DNA of 64,000 nt. Origin: Lepeophtheirus salmonis (Eukaryota > Arthropoda > Copepoda > Siphonostomatoida > Caligidae). A program made the position numbers and the translations under genes. Every line of letters starts with the position of its first letter. Position 1 is the stretch's first letter. The notes beneath the pieces were generated by a model. The model was not told the origin of the DNA, made no database searches, and saw only the letters and a program-made list of their open reading frames with translations. Location of the stretch: NCBI RefSeq assembly GCF_016086655.4, contig NC_052139.2:372001-436000 (forward strand), given 5' to 3'. Positions 11,540 through 24,670 of this stretch are shown piece by piece.

Positions 11540-12058
11540 TAGTGTTGTATTGGTACTCATTTGGAATTGAAAACTTAAGTACCTTCCAGATCTGTAAACG
11601 TCCAGTGCAGGTCAATCAGACATATTCGTCCAAAAAACTTCAGTCCTTGATGACATCACTCCACTTCATCGATTTTTTTATATCGTTTCTAGTACTGACA
11701 GTCCTACGGAGTGATAGGATTGATCTCAGTGACGCCAGAACTATTAGGACTAAGGGGTTATTGGCTCCACATTTTCGCAGAATTTGTAGATACATCATAA
11801 CTTAAGCTCTATCCAAAAATATTAAAAATAAACTAAACTATGTAAAAAATTATTTGCAAGAATAAAGTTTTTGTCAAATTTGGAATTTCTATATAAAAAA
11901 AATTTGTCAAACAACGACAACACCCCCAAATACTCTTCTGATGACGTCATCATTATATAATTTGCTACTTTCCTATTGGCAAATCCATTCTTGTACCGTT
12001 AACTGATCGTAAAAATAAATTGGACTGTAAGAAATAAATAAGTACCATCACAACACTA
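11540..12058. mobile_element. Short non-coding element with hAT-like ends
   Basis: The left end reads TAGTGTTGTATTGGTACT, and the reverse complement of the right end reads TAGTGTTGTGATGGTACT: 16 of 18 bases match. The flanking 8-mers ATTACAAC and ATTTCAAA agree at 6 of 8 positions, consistent with a decayed 8-bp target duplication as made by hAT transposases. TAGTGTTG-type ends are also common in hAT elements. The 519-bp body holds an 87-codon frame (11542-11805) with no transposase motif, so the element is presumably non-autonomous. Confidence 0.55.
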
Positions 12059-12708
12059 ATTTCAAAAAGTCTTTTGTCTTTTCAGTCCAACTGTTCGATT
12101 ATTGGTCGGAATATACAATATCAAGAGAATTGGAGCAGTTTTAATCCCCATTGAATTGTGTACTATCCAAAAAAAATTGTAAGCTCATTTCATTCAACTT
12201 GAACAATGGTAAATTTCAATAGATCCCTCTTCAAACTTTTTATAGAAATCTCTCGAAATTGAATTATCCAGAGGGGGAAAAAAATATATATCGGCTAATA
12301 CTCTGTTCATGTGTTCAAGCAATATGAAAACCGGATACCTATTCTTTTTGTAAATGCTCTTCTGGCTTTAAAATTTTTGATTTACCAAAAAACTATTGAA
12401 ATATTTCAATAATTTATTTCATAAATCATGTATATAAAAATAGATATAATATAAAATTCACTAATAAAAGACTAACTCAAGGCTTTTAGTTAATTATCTC
12501 GTTCATCAAAATGATTACATTGAACTCTAATAATTATTTAATTCAAATTAAGATCTTATTTTATTATATTGTTGTTCTTTTTTTTTGCATGAGTATTTCA
12601 TATTTATTAAGTACTTAATACATATTAGCCTTATTTATACATTATTGGTTGTAGATATATATTCATTTTTTATAAGAAAAATATATTTTATGATGACTCA
12701 ATTATATA
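12059..12708. other. No gene recognised
   Basis: A/T-rich sequence. No open frame of 60 codons or more lies in it. Confidence 0.5.
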
Positions 12709-13310
12709 CTGGGCCCTGAAAAAGTTTTGAGACTAAATGAACGAAGCAAATAATGGTGTATAATTTTTTATACATTGAATATCCAAAAAAGTTTTATTAC
12801 TTTAATTTGAAATAATGATACTAACGATAATTTATTTTGAATGTGATCAACGTAGGTAGGAATAATGGCTTACAGGCTGTGGTGGAATTTGCTGTCGGTT
12901 CTTTTGATGTAGGACACAAACATAGTCACCAACTTCTCATAAACAGAGCTTTTTAAAGGTTGAACATTTTGGTGTCTGATGTTACAATCCGGGGCTCTAC
13001 TTGCTATCCGATATTATACTCCAAGGAACTCATATCTGGTAATTGGGAAGGCGAAAATTTCACGAAAAACCAGGAACTGAACTTCACTTTTTCACGATCT
13101 TTGCAATCAAAAGTGGTACTTATTGATTTCGTAGAGAGATTCCATCGGCATATTTGATGCACCTTGACACAATGGACCTTGTCTATGGCCTACTCCGTCA
13201 TAGAGAGATCCGGCTATCCTTTAAAGGCTTTGACTACAGTTTTAGTTATCATTTTTTTTGGACGGCAATTCTCGGAGGCTCTGTGAAGGTTTGAGAGTTA
13301 AAACTGCCCG
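12709..13310 (-). mobile_element. Tc1/mariner (DD37D-type) remnant
   Basis: On the minus strand, a decayed transposase can be followed in broken frames. It starts near the upper end with RPKKMITKTVVKAFK and LSMTE, corresponding to the linker and second helix-turn-helix region. It then jumps to SPSQLPDMSSLEYN, a worn form of PPSSPDLNPLDY, and a C-terminal stretch containing HHSL.A, equivalent to the usual FRRRLEAVI. The catalytic middle is missing. The lower end has a TA followed by CTGGGCCCTGAAAAAG, plausibly the terminal repeat; the upper end is not clear. Confidence 0.5.
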
Positions 13311-16300
13311 GGTAAGCAATGAAAATATAAAGTAGCCATTATTGATGTTTTTCCTAGATCCAACACAATCCACATTAAATTAAAAATATAATTTAGATGT
13401 GATTGGTTATAACTTATATAAATCTCCTTAAAGAATATAAGTTAATGGTTAATTTGAAATAAGTTGTAATTGTTTCAGTTATAACTGCATACAAATATGT
13501 TTTGAAGCATATTTAATTCGATTTATGATTAATATACTATCATGTTATATTAGATAAAAATTGTTCAAATTATAACATATTCTGAATTATAAAGCATATT
13601 CAAGTTGGTGTTATTTTGATTGTATCTCGAAACTTCTTTTCTTAAAAGAAACAAAAAAAATGACCTAAAATCCGTCGTTATTTGTAGAATTATCCAAAGT
13701 GGCGGAAAAATTGTTAATAGATTTACGAGACATCAAAAATTGAATTTCTTAATAAATGGAAGTAAGCATTGCCAATAAATTAAATACCTGGGAAAAAAAT
13801 AATATTCATTTATTTTAGTTATATCTGTTCAGTGTTTATATACAATTATTATTTTTATATACATAGGTGGTAAATCCATTGATTGTTTTAAAAGGTTGTT
13901 TTCCCTTTTCATTTTAAATATAAAGATTCTAAAAACAGAAATTAAATGGACAAATGGAGAACTAAAAATACTTATCTTACGAAAAAGTGCTAGACCATCT
14001 TAGCATTAAAAAAAGTGACAATTAAACAAAGCACAAGTGTAATGTCAATCCGTGATGTGAGGCGTAAATAGAAAATTCATGAAATATAATTAAGGGAACA
14101 AAAGTTTTAATTATAAGTTGATATTTCAAATTTGTCAGAGATAAAAAAACAATCAAATATTTATATAAAACAATTGTGTGTTTAAGAAAAAATAAGAATA
14201 AATTGAATGGAATATAATAAAATCAACTCGGGTTTTTGGACAACACAAAAATGATTGAAATTATTGAAACTCTCCCTTTGACCAGATATTTTAATATTAT
14301 TTTGATTTATTAATTATATTTTATTGCATTAATGATGTTAATTCGATTTTAGGTTGCCCAATTATTGGATTTAGTATAATAATTCAAGGCACTTGAAATT
14401 TTGAATACAACCAATAAGATTTAAATCATTTAAATAACTAATTGAGTGGCTGCAGAGCAAATAAATACAAGGAGGGAAGCTTAAAATGTACTTGCTATTA
14501 TGAGGACATTACCAAAAAAGATGTAATTATTATAATAAGAAGCTTTCATTAAATCATTTCCAATCAATCTCAATTAATTTCAAATAAAAATATTGCATTC
14601 ATTTCCAAGCAATACATTTTAGATTTTTCAAATAAAAATAATAGTTATAGAACTGAACAAGAAATTATAAGTTAATTCTAACATGTTACTTTATATGTGA
14701 ATTACTTTACATCGATTGTTCGATATAACCATATGTTATTCCAATTTGATTCATTGTACTCATATCTGAATATAATGTAATAAATTAATTTCAGCAAGTA
14801 GAAGTTGATTTTGTTGTCCCAATACATTATCAAAATCAATTCCAAATGAAAGAAATATCAAACCTACTTCATTATGTGCCATGTATTTAATTTAAATAGT
14901 GGCGATAATAATGATTTGTTGCCTTAAAATAGGCCAAATATGAAATAATTTATTCTTAACATCTTGAATCATCTACGGTTAAGTTCTTCATCCATAATAT
15001 AATTTTAAAATTCCTGAAATTAAAGCTACATATTCAAGCAATTTATGTCGGGGGGAGATGAGGTATCTTTTATAATAAATTCTTTCAAAAAGGAACTACA
15101 AACATATGTTCATCTTGAAAATAAAATATGAATCATTATTTTCAACACTTTTAATCAATTAGAAGCAAGAGATCAAATTCAAATACAAGATTGATTCGAG
15201 ACGTGAATTACCTATTGTAAAGTCATCTATAGAGGAAAACATATGCATTGAAAGACACTCTTCTCTGATACAAAAGAAATATGATGAATAATTGAAGGGA
15301 CTTACAATTATATTACTATGTTACATATATTCACTCAAAAAATGCATTGAATGTGTTAATATATGAAAATGAGAAAATTGAATTTTAGATTTTTGGATGC
15401 AAAAAGCGTCTTGCATTCTAGAAAAAAAAAATTCCTTTTCTCAAGTGATACATAAGAATATAAACATTATTTTTCATTTTGAAAAAATAAAAAGATAGTG
15501 TTGGTCAACGAAATACTCAGGATACTTAAATGATCAGAACCACTGTACTGATCTCCACAGTGAATCAAATAACAGCTCAGTCCTAAATTTTATTTTTAGT
15601 GGCTAAAAAAATATAATTAATGTTATGTGGAGTACAAAAAACAAGTGTAGACATAGTTGGACAACGGATAACAAGAAACACTGATTAGGAAGTAAGATAA
15701 CTAATAAAAAATAAATATCATAGAACAATAATTAATTAATTATTGCTGAAGGATATTTGATATGAATTTTTGGAATTGATTTAGCTATAAATAAACTCAT
15801 TTCCCAAATTGCACCCAGATTAATTATGTGTTAAGATGTACAATGTAAATAGATAGGCGGTTAGAAATACCATTCCATACTACAATACAACGAACTCTGA
15901 TTAATTTATTCTATACTTTTCTTTTAAAATAAGCCATATTTAGCATTGGAAGTAAAACTCTCGATATTATCAATTTCATGAAATAAAACACGTCAGGCAT
16001 GATTCAGAATAATTGATTGGTTTGAGTTGACTTTTATTCATTTTTAATGTCCACGAGAAGGATAAATATATAAATAAAAGTTGTCATTTCATTATAATTT
16101 CAATTGCATATGACAATTGCCATCATGGATGTTACAGTTTTTCTCCCTTATGTCTCTCATTTCCTCGAGATCTCCTAAAACTCGGCTTTTGAGTTTCTTC
16201 CCAAATCCTCTTAGTGGTTTGCTTCACCATAGCCAATTTCCTCTTCTTCCAAAACATCCTGGATCATAACGATTTAAAAATCTGAAATCACAACTCTTCC

Positions 16301-16774
16301 CTGATATGGCTTAATTATTATGCTTGTTTCTCCATCCATGAGTCTTTTTAAATACAAATAATACATCATGTCAAATTATAATAAATAACGGATATAATAC
16401 AATTATTACTTATTAGCTAGCACTTCTTCCATTTGATTGATCGAATTACTGTTGTGTTTTTTATTATTTAATTTATTTAAAGTACTACAACGGTTAAAGA
16501 TTCAAACTGCAGATCCTAAAAAGGTGCATCCTACATGCTACTGTGTAGAGTTTATAATTTGATAAATAATGAATATGAATTTTTGAAGCATCCTCATTAT
16601 TGCATCAATAAATTAATTATTAATTAATGAACACTTAATCATTGCAATTTTGTGACAATGAATTGAACATTTAATCTTTTAATTTTGGAGTAACATGAAT
16701 GGGAATCATGATAATATAATATTAAAGCATGTATCATCATCAATAATATTTATTATTTTATTCAGAAAAGTGGT
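13311..16774. other. No gene recognised
   Basis: About 3.5 kb with no open frame of 60 codons or more on either strand. TAGTGTTG occurs at 15496-15503, resembling the end of the element at 11540, but I could not find a partner end. Confidence 0.6.
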
Positions 16775-16870
16775 AATTCGCCAATGTGGGCCTTTGGCAA
16801 AGTGTCCATTTTGCAAAGTGTCTGTTTGGCAAAGTGGCTTTCGGTAATAAGGTTTTCCAAAAGGTGTCCT
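16775..16870 (+). repeat. Tandem repeat, about six 16-bp units
   Basis: Six consecutive 16-mers keep register. The clearest three are CCTTTGGCAAAGTGTC, CATTTTGCAAAGTGTC and TGTTTGGCAAAGTGGC (16791-16838). More diverged units lie on either side (AATTCGCCAATGTGGG before; TTTCGGTAATAAGGTT and TTCCAAAAGGTGTCCT after). The sense of the repeat is TT.GGCAAAGTGTC. It may be the repeated end of a transposable element rather than a simple satellite. Confidence 0.65.
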
Positions 16871-19646
16871 AGAACTGAATATACTAATATAGTGTTGACT
16901 AAAGTTAAATTGTCAGAACTTGCACAAAAACCTCACTATTAACCTATCTATTATTTGGACATTCAATGTGTTCCGTTTTGGTTTTCAAGCTGTATGATTT
17001 TTGACTGATGTAATATGTGGAAATAAAAAAATAAATATTAAAGTGCCAATTTTAATGCCTTAGTATCCTGGTATTACAATAGTATCAGCATACCAAACAT
17101 TATCAAAACATATAAAGCTTAAGTAATATTATTTAAAGTGCATTCAAAACTCAATATAACAAATATTAAATACATATTTTTTTTTTTAAAAGTACTAATT
17201 TATTGTACCAAATATTTTTTCACGTTGTTAATCAGAGGAAAGTACGGTGGTTCTGATTGTTTGAGTATCCAATGTATTTCGTTTGGTTAGAATTTTTTTT
17301 TAATGGAAATTAAGGAATCTTATGTGTCACTTGAGAAAATAAACATGAAACTTTTAAAACTCAACATCATAACTACAAAATTAAAACTTTGGAATTCCTT
17401 TCTAAATAAATTATGTTGTTAAAAAAATCATATTTAGATAGCTATAGAGGTAAAAGAAACCCTTGGAAGACTGAAAATTTAAAAACATAGCTTTTTCATT
17501 AAGATACAACATAATATTGAATTAACAGGTCAACCTAAAAATTGAACACCATAGTACACACGCTAAAATAAAAATTTAGAAGAAGGTGACATTCTCATTA
17601 AGTTTGGTCTTTGATATCACCTTAAAACTGTACTTTATAAACTTATAAAGTTTTATAACTAGTGCTTTATGCATAAAAAGGCTTTAATGATCATGACATT
17701 TTCAAATTTCTTCTTATTACATTGAAAATAGATTATAAAAAATACGCACTCATGTGAAAAAAAGCATTTTTCGAAGTAGGTGGGAGGGTTTAGCCCATAA
17801 AATAGAAAAATATTTTTTACCATGCTTAATAAATGCTGTTCTATCCCAAAAGTAGGGTTAAAAATGAATTTGATTTTAAAAACTTATCAGTAGTGTCTCA
17901 TCATCAAAAACAATTTTGAACAAAAATCAATTAGAGGAAACAATCTCAATGTTTTTTTTCTTTCTTCACATCTACAAACAGCCACATATTTCAGGGCATA
18001 TTTTTATAAAGTTTAGGGTTTACACTCCAATTTTCGAGATGATTTAAAATATGCAATAATTGCAATTTTAGTTTAAAACCTTTATTTAATTTCAAATATT
18101 TATATTAAAGCCCCTTTTAAAAATAAAATCGATTAATTTCTCATTCTTTTAGACAATCGATATTGGATACTTTAAGTAGAATTTTCCGTAAACCCTACTA
18201 CTTAAAAAAATAATCTATAAATATAAATTAAGGGTAATTTGTATAACTTTATTAAAAAAATTCCCACTATCTGTAGAGTGTCAGCATAAAAACAATATGT
18301 AACAAAAATCAAGAAACAAAGAAAATCCCAATATATTTTTTTGCTTTATATATACATCCAACCGAATATTTTATAAACATATTTGAGTCAATTATTGACT
18401 TTGCACTTAAATTTGTGGGACGAGTTAAGATACCTAAGAGTTTCAGCTATAGGTGCAAACCTTTATTTGATTTAAGAGACTTTTATTCTCCTCGATTTCA
18501 AATCAAACTGTGAGGATTGGTTTTTTTAAGGTTAAGTACAATTTGCAATGCTCCAATTGGGTTAATAGAAATAATTTGTGGATAGAAGTGGAAGATAATT
18601 CCTATAAGAATACGTAATATGTAATCTCCGCACAATTTTGAGAAAATAATTATAGCTTGCTTTTAAATTGATGGCCCTATATGAAAATGTAATTCATGAT
18701 TGTACACATACTTGAAAACGCATTCAAGAGAAAATATCCTTTGATATAATATAAAGATATGATTAAAATATTATTTACAAGAGCCTTTGATTATTATGCA
18801 TAAGATAATACATTTACTTTGAAATGTGAAGTGATGCCAAATGTCAAGTATATTCTATTCAATTTAAATCATTATTTGTAGATAGCATTCGTAGCAACTA
18901 GGCTCCACTTTTACAAGGAACCCATAGTCAACGTAAATATATATTAAAATTTTTGAAAAAACAAAGTTTGACCTTGTATTATTTCTCTTTCTTTCTTAAG
19001 ATACAAAAAAAAAAAAAAAAAATCCCAATTAATCACAGCTTCTCTGGATAGCATTAATATCCAAATAAATGGAGAAAATATCTAAGATTTTATTTTTTAT
19101 CGTGACCTGCATTTGTGACCCATCAACAAAGAAAAATACCTAGAATGATAATTCAATCATATATTCATTATTTTGTATTTTTCGACAAATTATCCTCCAT
19201 TTCAATTAACAAATTGATTATATTACTCCTTGGAAGGAAGAAAATTGCACTTCAATTACCTAAAATTGATTGTTACAATAAAACGATAAGAAATTGATAG
19301 ATTTTGTGGTTAAAATCCATACTGTGAACAATATAAGTATCTTTAATCCAATGAAAGTTCCAAACTATAGCAAAAAAATCTTGTGTATCTCAAGCCCAAT
19401 GACGATTTCTTAAACCAACCTTATAATGCAATCAAATATGTATGTGTTGTATTGAACTGGTACAAGTTTTAACTTATATTACCAAATTTTACAAATTGCA
19501 TCTAGGAAATGAGATGATTAATTTTAAATTAAGAATATAAAATATGGATGAGGATCATGGGTTTATGGAATATTTCAGGGAGGATACACATATAAATGTT
19601 GCAATGTTTTACGATTTAAAAAAAAAATACTAAAATTTAAGTATTA
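16871..19646. other. No gene recognised
   Basis: About 2.8 kb of A/T-rich sequence with one 60-codon frame (19115-19297) of no recognisable content and a long A run at about 19005-19022. Confidence 0.55.
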
Positions 19647-20889
19647 TCTGGTACAGAAAAATACCTTTACATTTTCAATCTTGAACTTTATTAAGATGTA
19701 TTTCAGCAACCAGTTGTCTATAAAGTAAACATAACTAATATGATGTCATGGCAACGCTAATAATCGATATATCCCCTTGGCAGCAATGATGGTTTCCAGA
19801 CGGCCACAGAAGGCCTTGCACCCATTGCGGATGTATTCATCAGACATGGCATCCCAGTGCTGTTTGAAGGTGTCCTTGAGGTTGTTTATATTTTGATGAC
19901 TCATGGTGCAGGACTTGGACTCAACATGCACCCAAAAAGTGAAGTACAATGGGTTGGAATCTGGTGAGTAGGAGTGACATTTTCTTTGGCCAGAAAGGTA
20001 AGTTGTCCTCTAACCACTTCTGGCTCTTTTTGGACGTGTATGCAGGCGCACCATCCTGTTGGAATACCACGTTCAGGTCCGTGTAGTTGGCCTGGACCAA
20101 TGGTATCAATTACTCTTTCTAGGCCTGCACGTAGTCCACCCCTGTGATCCTGTACCCGATGGGGAAGCAGATGAATGGAGTGGCCTTGCCATCTGAGGCT
20201 ACACAACCCAAGGACATTCCAGATAATGGGTGCTTTGTTGTAGTGAGAGTCCGGAGATACTCATCAACCTCCCAAAAGGACAAATACCTGTCATTTTGGC
20301 TGTTTTGCACCGGTTCCTTTCCGTGTCTTCTCATCACTGAATATCACAACCCGACTAACTTTGGCCTTCTTGAGGTCATTCAAGAGAGCCTTGACGTCCG
20401 AGATGGGTTTCTTTCATGGCTGGTGTTATGGGGGGGGGCGTCTCCACCCTCACTAGGTTCTTGCTTCCACCCTTTTTGATGGTCCTGCAGAGGGTTCGAT
20501 CCGAAACACCAAAGTCCTTGTGGTACTCCCGGATAGGCTTCAAAGGGTTGGCGTGGGCAGCCTCCTAGACTTTTTTCAGATTCAATTTCATTTTCTTACC
20601 CGACCCAAGCTTCCTGTCCACCGTCACCGACTACATAACGACATAGATAGTTGGCTTTTAGATCCCCAATTACTTCGCAATCTCTGTTGGTTTCTTACTA
20701 GCGTTCAAAAGTGCACGGACCAAAATTTGTTGTCACGCTTATATGACATTTTCTTGGGGTTGAAGTAACATAGGAAGATCTTGTTGTTTGTGTTTATTTT
20801 TAGTATTTGACCAGAATCATTTTACTGCATTCACAAAAACCTTGATTTTTGAACAAAATCAAAGTGTAACGATTTTTTGCTGCACCCGG
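19647..20889 (-). mobile_element. Near full-length Tc1/mariner (DD37D-type) element with broken transposase
   Basis: Both ends are visible. The minus-strand left end, after a TA at 20890-20891, reads CCGGGTGCAGCAAAAAAT. The other end, after a TA at 19645-19646, reads TCTGGTACAGAAAAAT, so the element is 1243 bp. Transposase pieces on the minus strand run in order: a decayed N terminus near 20750-20500; a GKATPFICFPIGYRITG segment; FQQDGAPAYTSKK with the second catalytic Asp; then SPDSNPLYFTFW and HVESK. The C terminus is WDAMSDEYI and CKAFCGRLETIIAAKG. A frameshift lies between FWPKK and SPDSNP, and the third catalytic position reads LYF instead of LDF. The copy is dead. Several plus-strand frames across it are shadows. 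Confidence 0.85.
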
Positions 20890-21969
20890 TATGTGGGACA
20901 TTATAAAGTTCCAATACTCATAGTTATATCACTCATAACTACATAATAACTGTTTAATTTTAAAGGATCAAAATATAATAATAGTATCAATTAAATAGTT
21001 GATAATTAGAATACCCAATGTTGAAGTTAAATAATGCATTTATAGCTGAAAAAGAAAATTCCGACTTGCACTATCTGCTTCTGCGAGTTGCAACTCTTAT
21101 AAAACTCTTCAAAACTTGTACATAAAACATATATAAAAGTAAAACAAAACAACAATGCATATTTTCTCCTTTGTGTCATTTTTGTTCAAGATTGTTTGTA
21201 TGTTGACACAACATATTTATTATTTATATTTAGAAATTTAATATCAAAGAAGGTACTCCTAATTTTATATTCATATTTCAAATATTGGTGTAGGGGTCGT
21301 ACATTCTCAAGCCACATAATTTTAATGGTCGAACTCAAAACAGTTTGGATTTTACTAGTATAGAAAATAAACTCTTCATTTTGCTATTTAACAATGAGTC
21401 AAAAAAGTTGGGCCAATGATCACAATAAATATGCTTCCTCTGTTTTGCCGAATATAAGTTTAAAAAAAATATTTATATGGTCTGGTGCTCTTTCGTTCAT
21501 TCTTTCTATTTGATCCTGTCATTTTTAAAATGAAAAGACGAACACGTAATTAGTTTTGCCCTTAATTCAGCTCTTTTTTTTCCCAGAGCAGTATTTTTTA
21601 AACTTTTCTCAGTCAGGGCTCCTTTCAAAAGTACGTAAAATCTCAAGGTATCCCAATGTAAAATATCATCGAGAGGGACACTTCATAGGCTAAATGGAAA
21701 TGTCATGTATATTAAGACAAGACTTTAAGGAATAGAACACTATACAAAATGTAAATAGTATAAGTAACTTTAACTTTAAAAAACACGGATATACAAAGTG
21801 CTGGAAAATCTTGCTTGACCAGTGATACATCAACACAATAACCCAATAACAAGACACAGAAAACTCAATTGAAGTGCATGATGAAGGCTAAGGCTACCTA
21901 TCACAGTTATTTGTGGACTTTTAATTTTAGAAAACGATCTATGATACTGTTACTCGTTTTTGTGAAATA
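20890..21969. other. No gene recognised
   Basis: A/T-rich spacer between two transposon remnants, with no open frame of its own. Confidence 0.5.
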
Positions 21970-22745
21970 GATATATTTTCATAGAAAATGTCGATAAAAT
22001 CATTAAAAGTATCGAAAATGTTAGAATTCAAAGCATCGCTCAAGAGCTCAAAATTGATCATGAAACCGGTTTTACCCATTTGCAGAAGGATGGATACAAA
22101 AATAAAGTCGATATTTGGGTGACTCAGGAGCTGAGGCAAGAAATCATATGGACAGAATTCCATTAGCAAATTTCTCATGAATCGAAATGAAATTAAACAT
22201 TTTCATAGGAAAATTAGTACTGGCGATACAAAATGGATCACTTGCATCAATCACAAGTGCCCTAGACCTTGGGCAATCCTGGATTGACTACCAGGAAAGT
22301 GTTTCTGTGAGTTTGTTGTGATTGTCAGTATGAGCTGCTCCCTAATGGGGAAATGTTCAATCCCCTCTACTGATAACAACTCAAACGTTTGAAGATGATG
22401 ATCGAATAGAAGTGGAGAGTTGGTAAATAGGAGAGGAATCGTTTTTCATCAAGACAACACCTGGTCAGACACATCTTTGATGACACTGCAGAAGCTCCAG
22501 GAGATGGAATGGACTGTTGTTATTTATCTACCCTACAATCCAAACCTGGCAGCAAGTGAGTACAGCACAGTAATTCTGTTATCAACTATGGGCAACGTGC
22601 TTGGGGATACAAATTTGGCCTAAATAAAACCCTGTGAAAACTGGTTGTCAGAGTTTTTTGCCAAGAGAGACAAACGCTTCAACAAAAAGGCCATAATGAA
22701 GTTGTATTCTCGTTCGAAACATATTATCAAACTAAAGGATCCATA
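21970..22745 (+). mobile_element. Mariner (DD34D) transposase pseudogene
   Basis: Broken plus-strand frames carry a mariner transposase in order. An N-terminal helix-turn-helix region is readable as SIAQELKIDHETGFTHLQKD, followed by GYKNKVDIWVTQEL (the usual KKLDVWVPHEL). Then come a degraded GDEKWI-like block and the GLTTRKVFL stretch, and an intact-looking 67-codon frame (22420-22623) with FHQDNTWSDTS and YNPNLAASEY. The spacing from the QD Asp to the last acidic residue is 34, as in mariner, but that residue is Glu rather than Asp and SPDLAPSDY is worn. The C terminus has ENWLSEFFAKRDKRF and KHIIKL. Several in-frame stops make it inactive. Ends are approximate; no inverted repeats were found. 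Confidence 0.8.
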
Positions 22746-22794
22746 ATTATAATAAACTTAGAATAAATACTAGTAAATAAAGACATGAATTATC

Positions 22795-22890
22795 TCCATG
22801 TCGATCCTAAATTCTACTCCGAGGCCAAGATGGACATAACTCTGCTCAAAAGTGTTACCCTCTGTCACTCATCAGTACTTATTGTTTAGA
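22795..22890 (+). repeat. Dispersed repeat family A, copy 3 (partial)
   Basis: Begins with TGTCGATCCTAAATTCTACT and CGAGG, the distal block shared with 55515 and 58900, and continues to a CTCATCAGTACTTATT block that parallels the CATTCATGAGCAC block of other copies. It starts directly after the mariner remnant. Confidence 0.5.
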
Positions 22891-23748
22891 TTTTCTCTCT
22901 TTAGGAATAAAACATTAATGATCCCAGCATTGAAAAAAAAGAAAAACACCGTTGCGTCTTCAACAAGAAAAAGTTTTGCACTCGTTTAATGTCACATTTT
23001 GTACAACTTAAGACATATTTACATACGAAAAAAAAAATCATGGATTCACTAAATATGTCCAGTTAAGTAAAAAATAATATTTGTACATATTTGCTGTGTA
23101 TTCAATTATCTTCCTTGAATTTAAGTGATAATTGCAACCGGAAATGTTTTTCATGCTTATGATAGATTTGAATAATGTATTATTATTTGGCTAAAAGATT
23201 AAAACCCTCTAATTTAAAAAAAAAATATTTTTTCCGCAAATACGCAGGTAAAAAATACATATATTTCCAAGTATACCTGGGTAAGTTCCAACAATTATGG
23301 GACACAAATAAGTTTGAAATCTCTAATATTGAAAACATAAAGAAGAGTTAAAAAGTTCACACAAGGTCAAAATATTTCTTAAATACTTCAATTACTACGT
23401 TCATGATTCAAGCTCTATGGAATTAAATCATTTTCACGTTATGGTTGTTGACACTCGATGAGTTTATTATTCAATGAATACACGTTAACTAGGAATCAAT
23501 GTAGATAATAAGTACAAAATATTCACACATATTAAGAAGAAATAATGGCTTGTTTTGAGTTTTATTATTATTTAATGACAAATAATTATTTGGGAAATTT
23601 TAATGACACTGGTTTGCTTGAAATATTATAAAGTGAGTCACTTTAAGAATAATCTTGAACCGAATGGGCACTCCATTAAGTAAATCTCCAATTAAAATCA
23701 AATTGATTTAAGTTATGAATTGGTGATATGTATTTGTCCGAGTGAATC
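22891..23748. other. No gene recognised
   Basis: A/T-rich sequence with no long open frame and no repeat end that I can see. Confidence 0.5.
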
Positions 23749-24048
23749 CTAATTTAGAAGAATGGTGCAGCAGAAATTCTTTTCCAAGACACACAAATCT
23801 CCAAAGTCTAGGGGGCTTAGGTCAGGGGTTGAGGAGGGCTGCATGGAGGCAGGCCAGAAGTTAGCAATATTGGTGTTGCAGAAGCTTTGACTATTCTTGA
23901 CTGTATGGGAAGGGGCGCTCCGAAATGGACATTTTGATGTTGTAGGCAGTCTGGATGGAGATGCCATTTGTCTCTGTGGCCTTAACATTGACATGGGGAG
24001 ATGGTACTCTAGTTGCCTCTTTTGTTGTTGCCAAAACATTTTTAACAT
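23749..24048 (-). mobile_element. Tc1/mariner (DD37D-type) transposase fragment
   Basis: A 99-codon minus-strand frame ends NTNIANFWPASMQPSS followed by TPDLSPLDFGDLCVLEKNF. This is the FWPASMWPPSSPDLNPLDFGVWSVLE block of the family, with the third catalytic Asp present. The upstream half of the frame is out of phase relative to the family: a worn second catalytic region lies in a different frame. No inverted repeats were found, so the limits given are those of the frame. Confidence 0.7.
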
Positions 24049-24519
24049 AATAGATATTGGATAACAAGGAAACTTTTATATTTTTTTAAACTATTGTTCG
24101 ATTGCGTAATTAAACCTCCTAATTGGTAATAACCAGGATAAAATCGTGATACAATTCTATTGCCAGTTTTGAGTACCCACTCTCTAGTATTAATAAAACT
24201 ATATGTAGTTTGATATATAAAAATATGTACTAATATTTATATATTACGTTTAATTTACAAGGTGTTTATGACTAAATGAATCATCAAAATGGAGCAATTA
24301 CAGACTTTAACTAATAATTTTGAGTACTTTTATTAAATTTAAACTCATGTCCAAAATTAAAAATAGTTGTGACCTTCAAATATTCATGATTTTTTTATTA
24401 TTCAATAGTATTAAAAGATCGTTGACATTTCGTCAAGGAAGACTATACGGCCTTAAAAATAAAAATGTAATAGTTACGAACTGTGATTGCATAGTATATT
24501 TTTAGATCAATTTTAAATT
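24049..24519. other. No gene recognised
   Basis: A/T-rich spacer between two transposase fragments. A 61-codon frame at 24320-24505 shows no motif. Confidence 0.4.
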
Positions 24520-24670
24520 GTATTTGTAATTGGAAGCCATTCATTTTTTTCAACAATTGATTATCTAAAGCAAAATCAAAACTTTCTGTTATAAAAACCA
24601 CAGGAAGTTTAGTAATAGAACTCAAAATCCCTGACCAGAACATGCAAGATGGACATTTTACTCGATACGG
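24520..24670 (-). mobile_element. Short Tc1/mariner-like transposase fragment
   Basis: The minus strand encodes VKCPSCMFWSGILSSITKLP then VVFITESFDFALDNQLLKKM. This resembles the segment after the first catalytic Asp in Tc1/mariner transposases (K.P..VMVWGG.SS.GK..L.FI). It lies inside a 77-codon frame. Nothing on either side extends the match clearly. Confidence 0.4.

Noticed and set aside
19901..20768. Several frames of 72-111 codons on both strands
   Set aside because: They are shadows of the minus-strand transposase remnant at 19647-20889.
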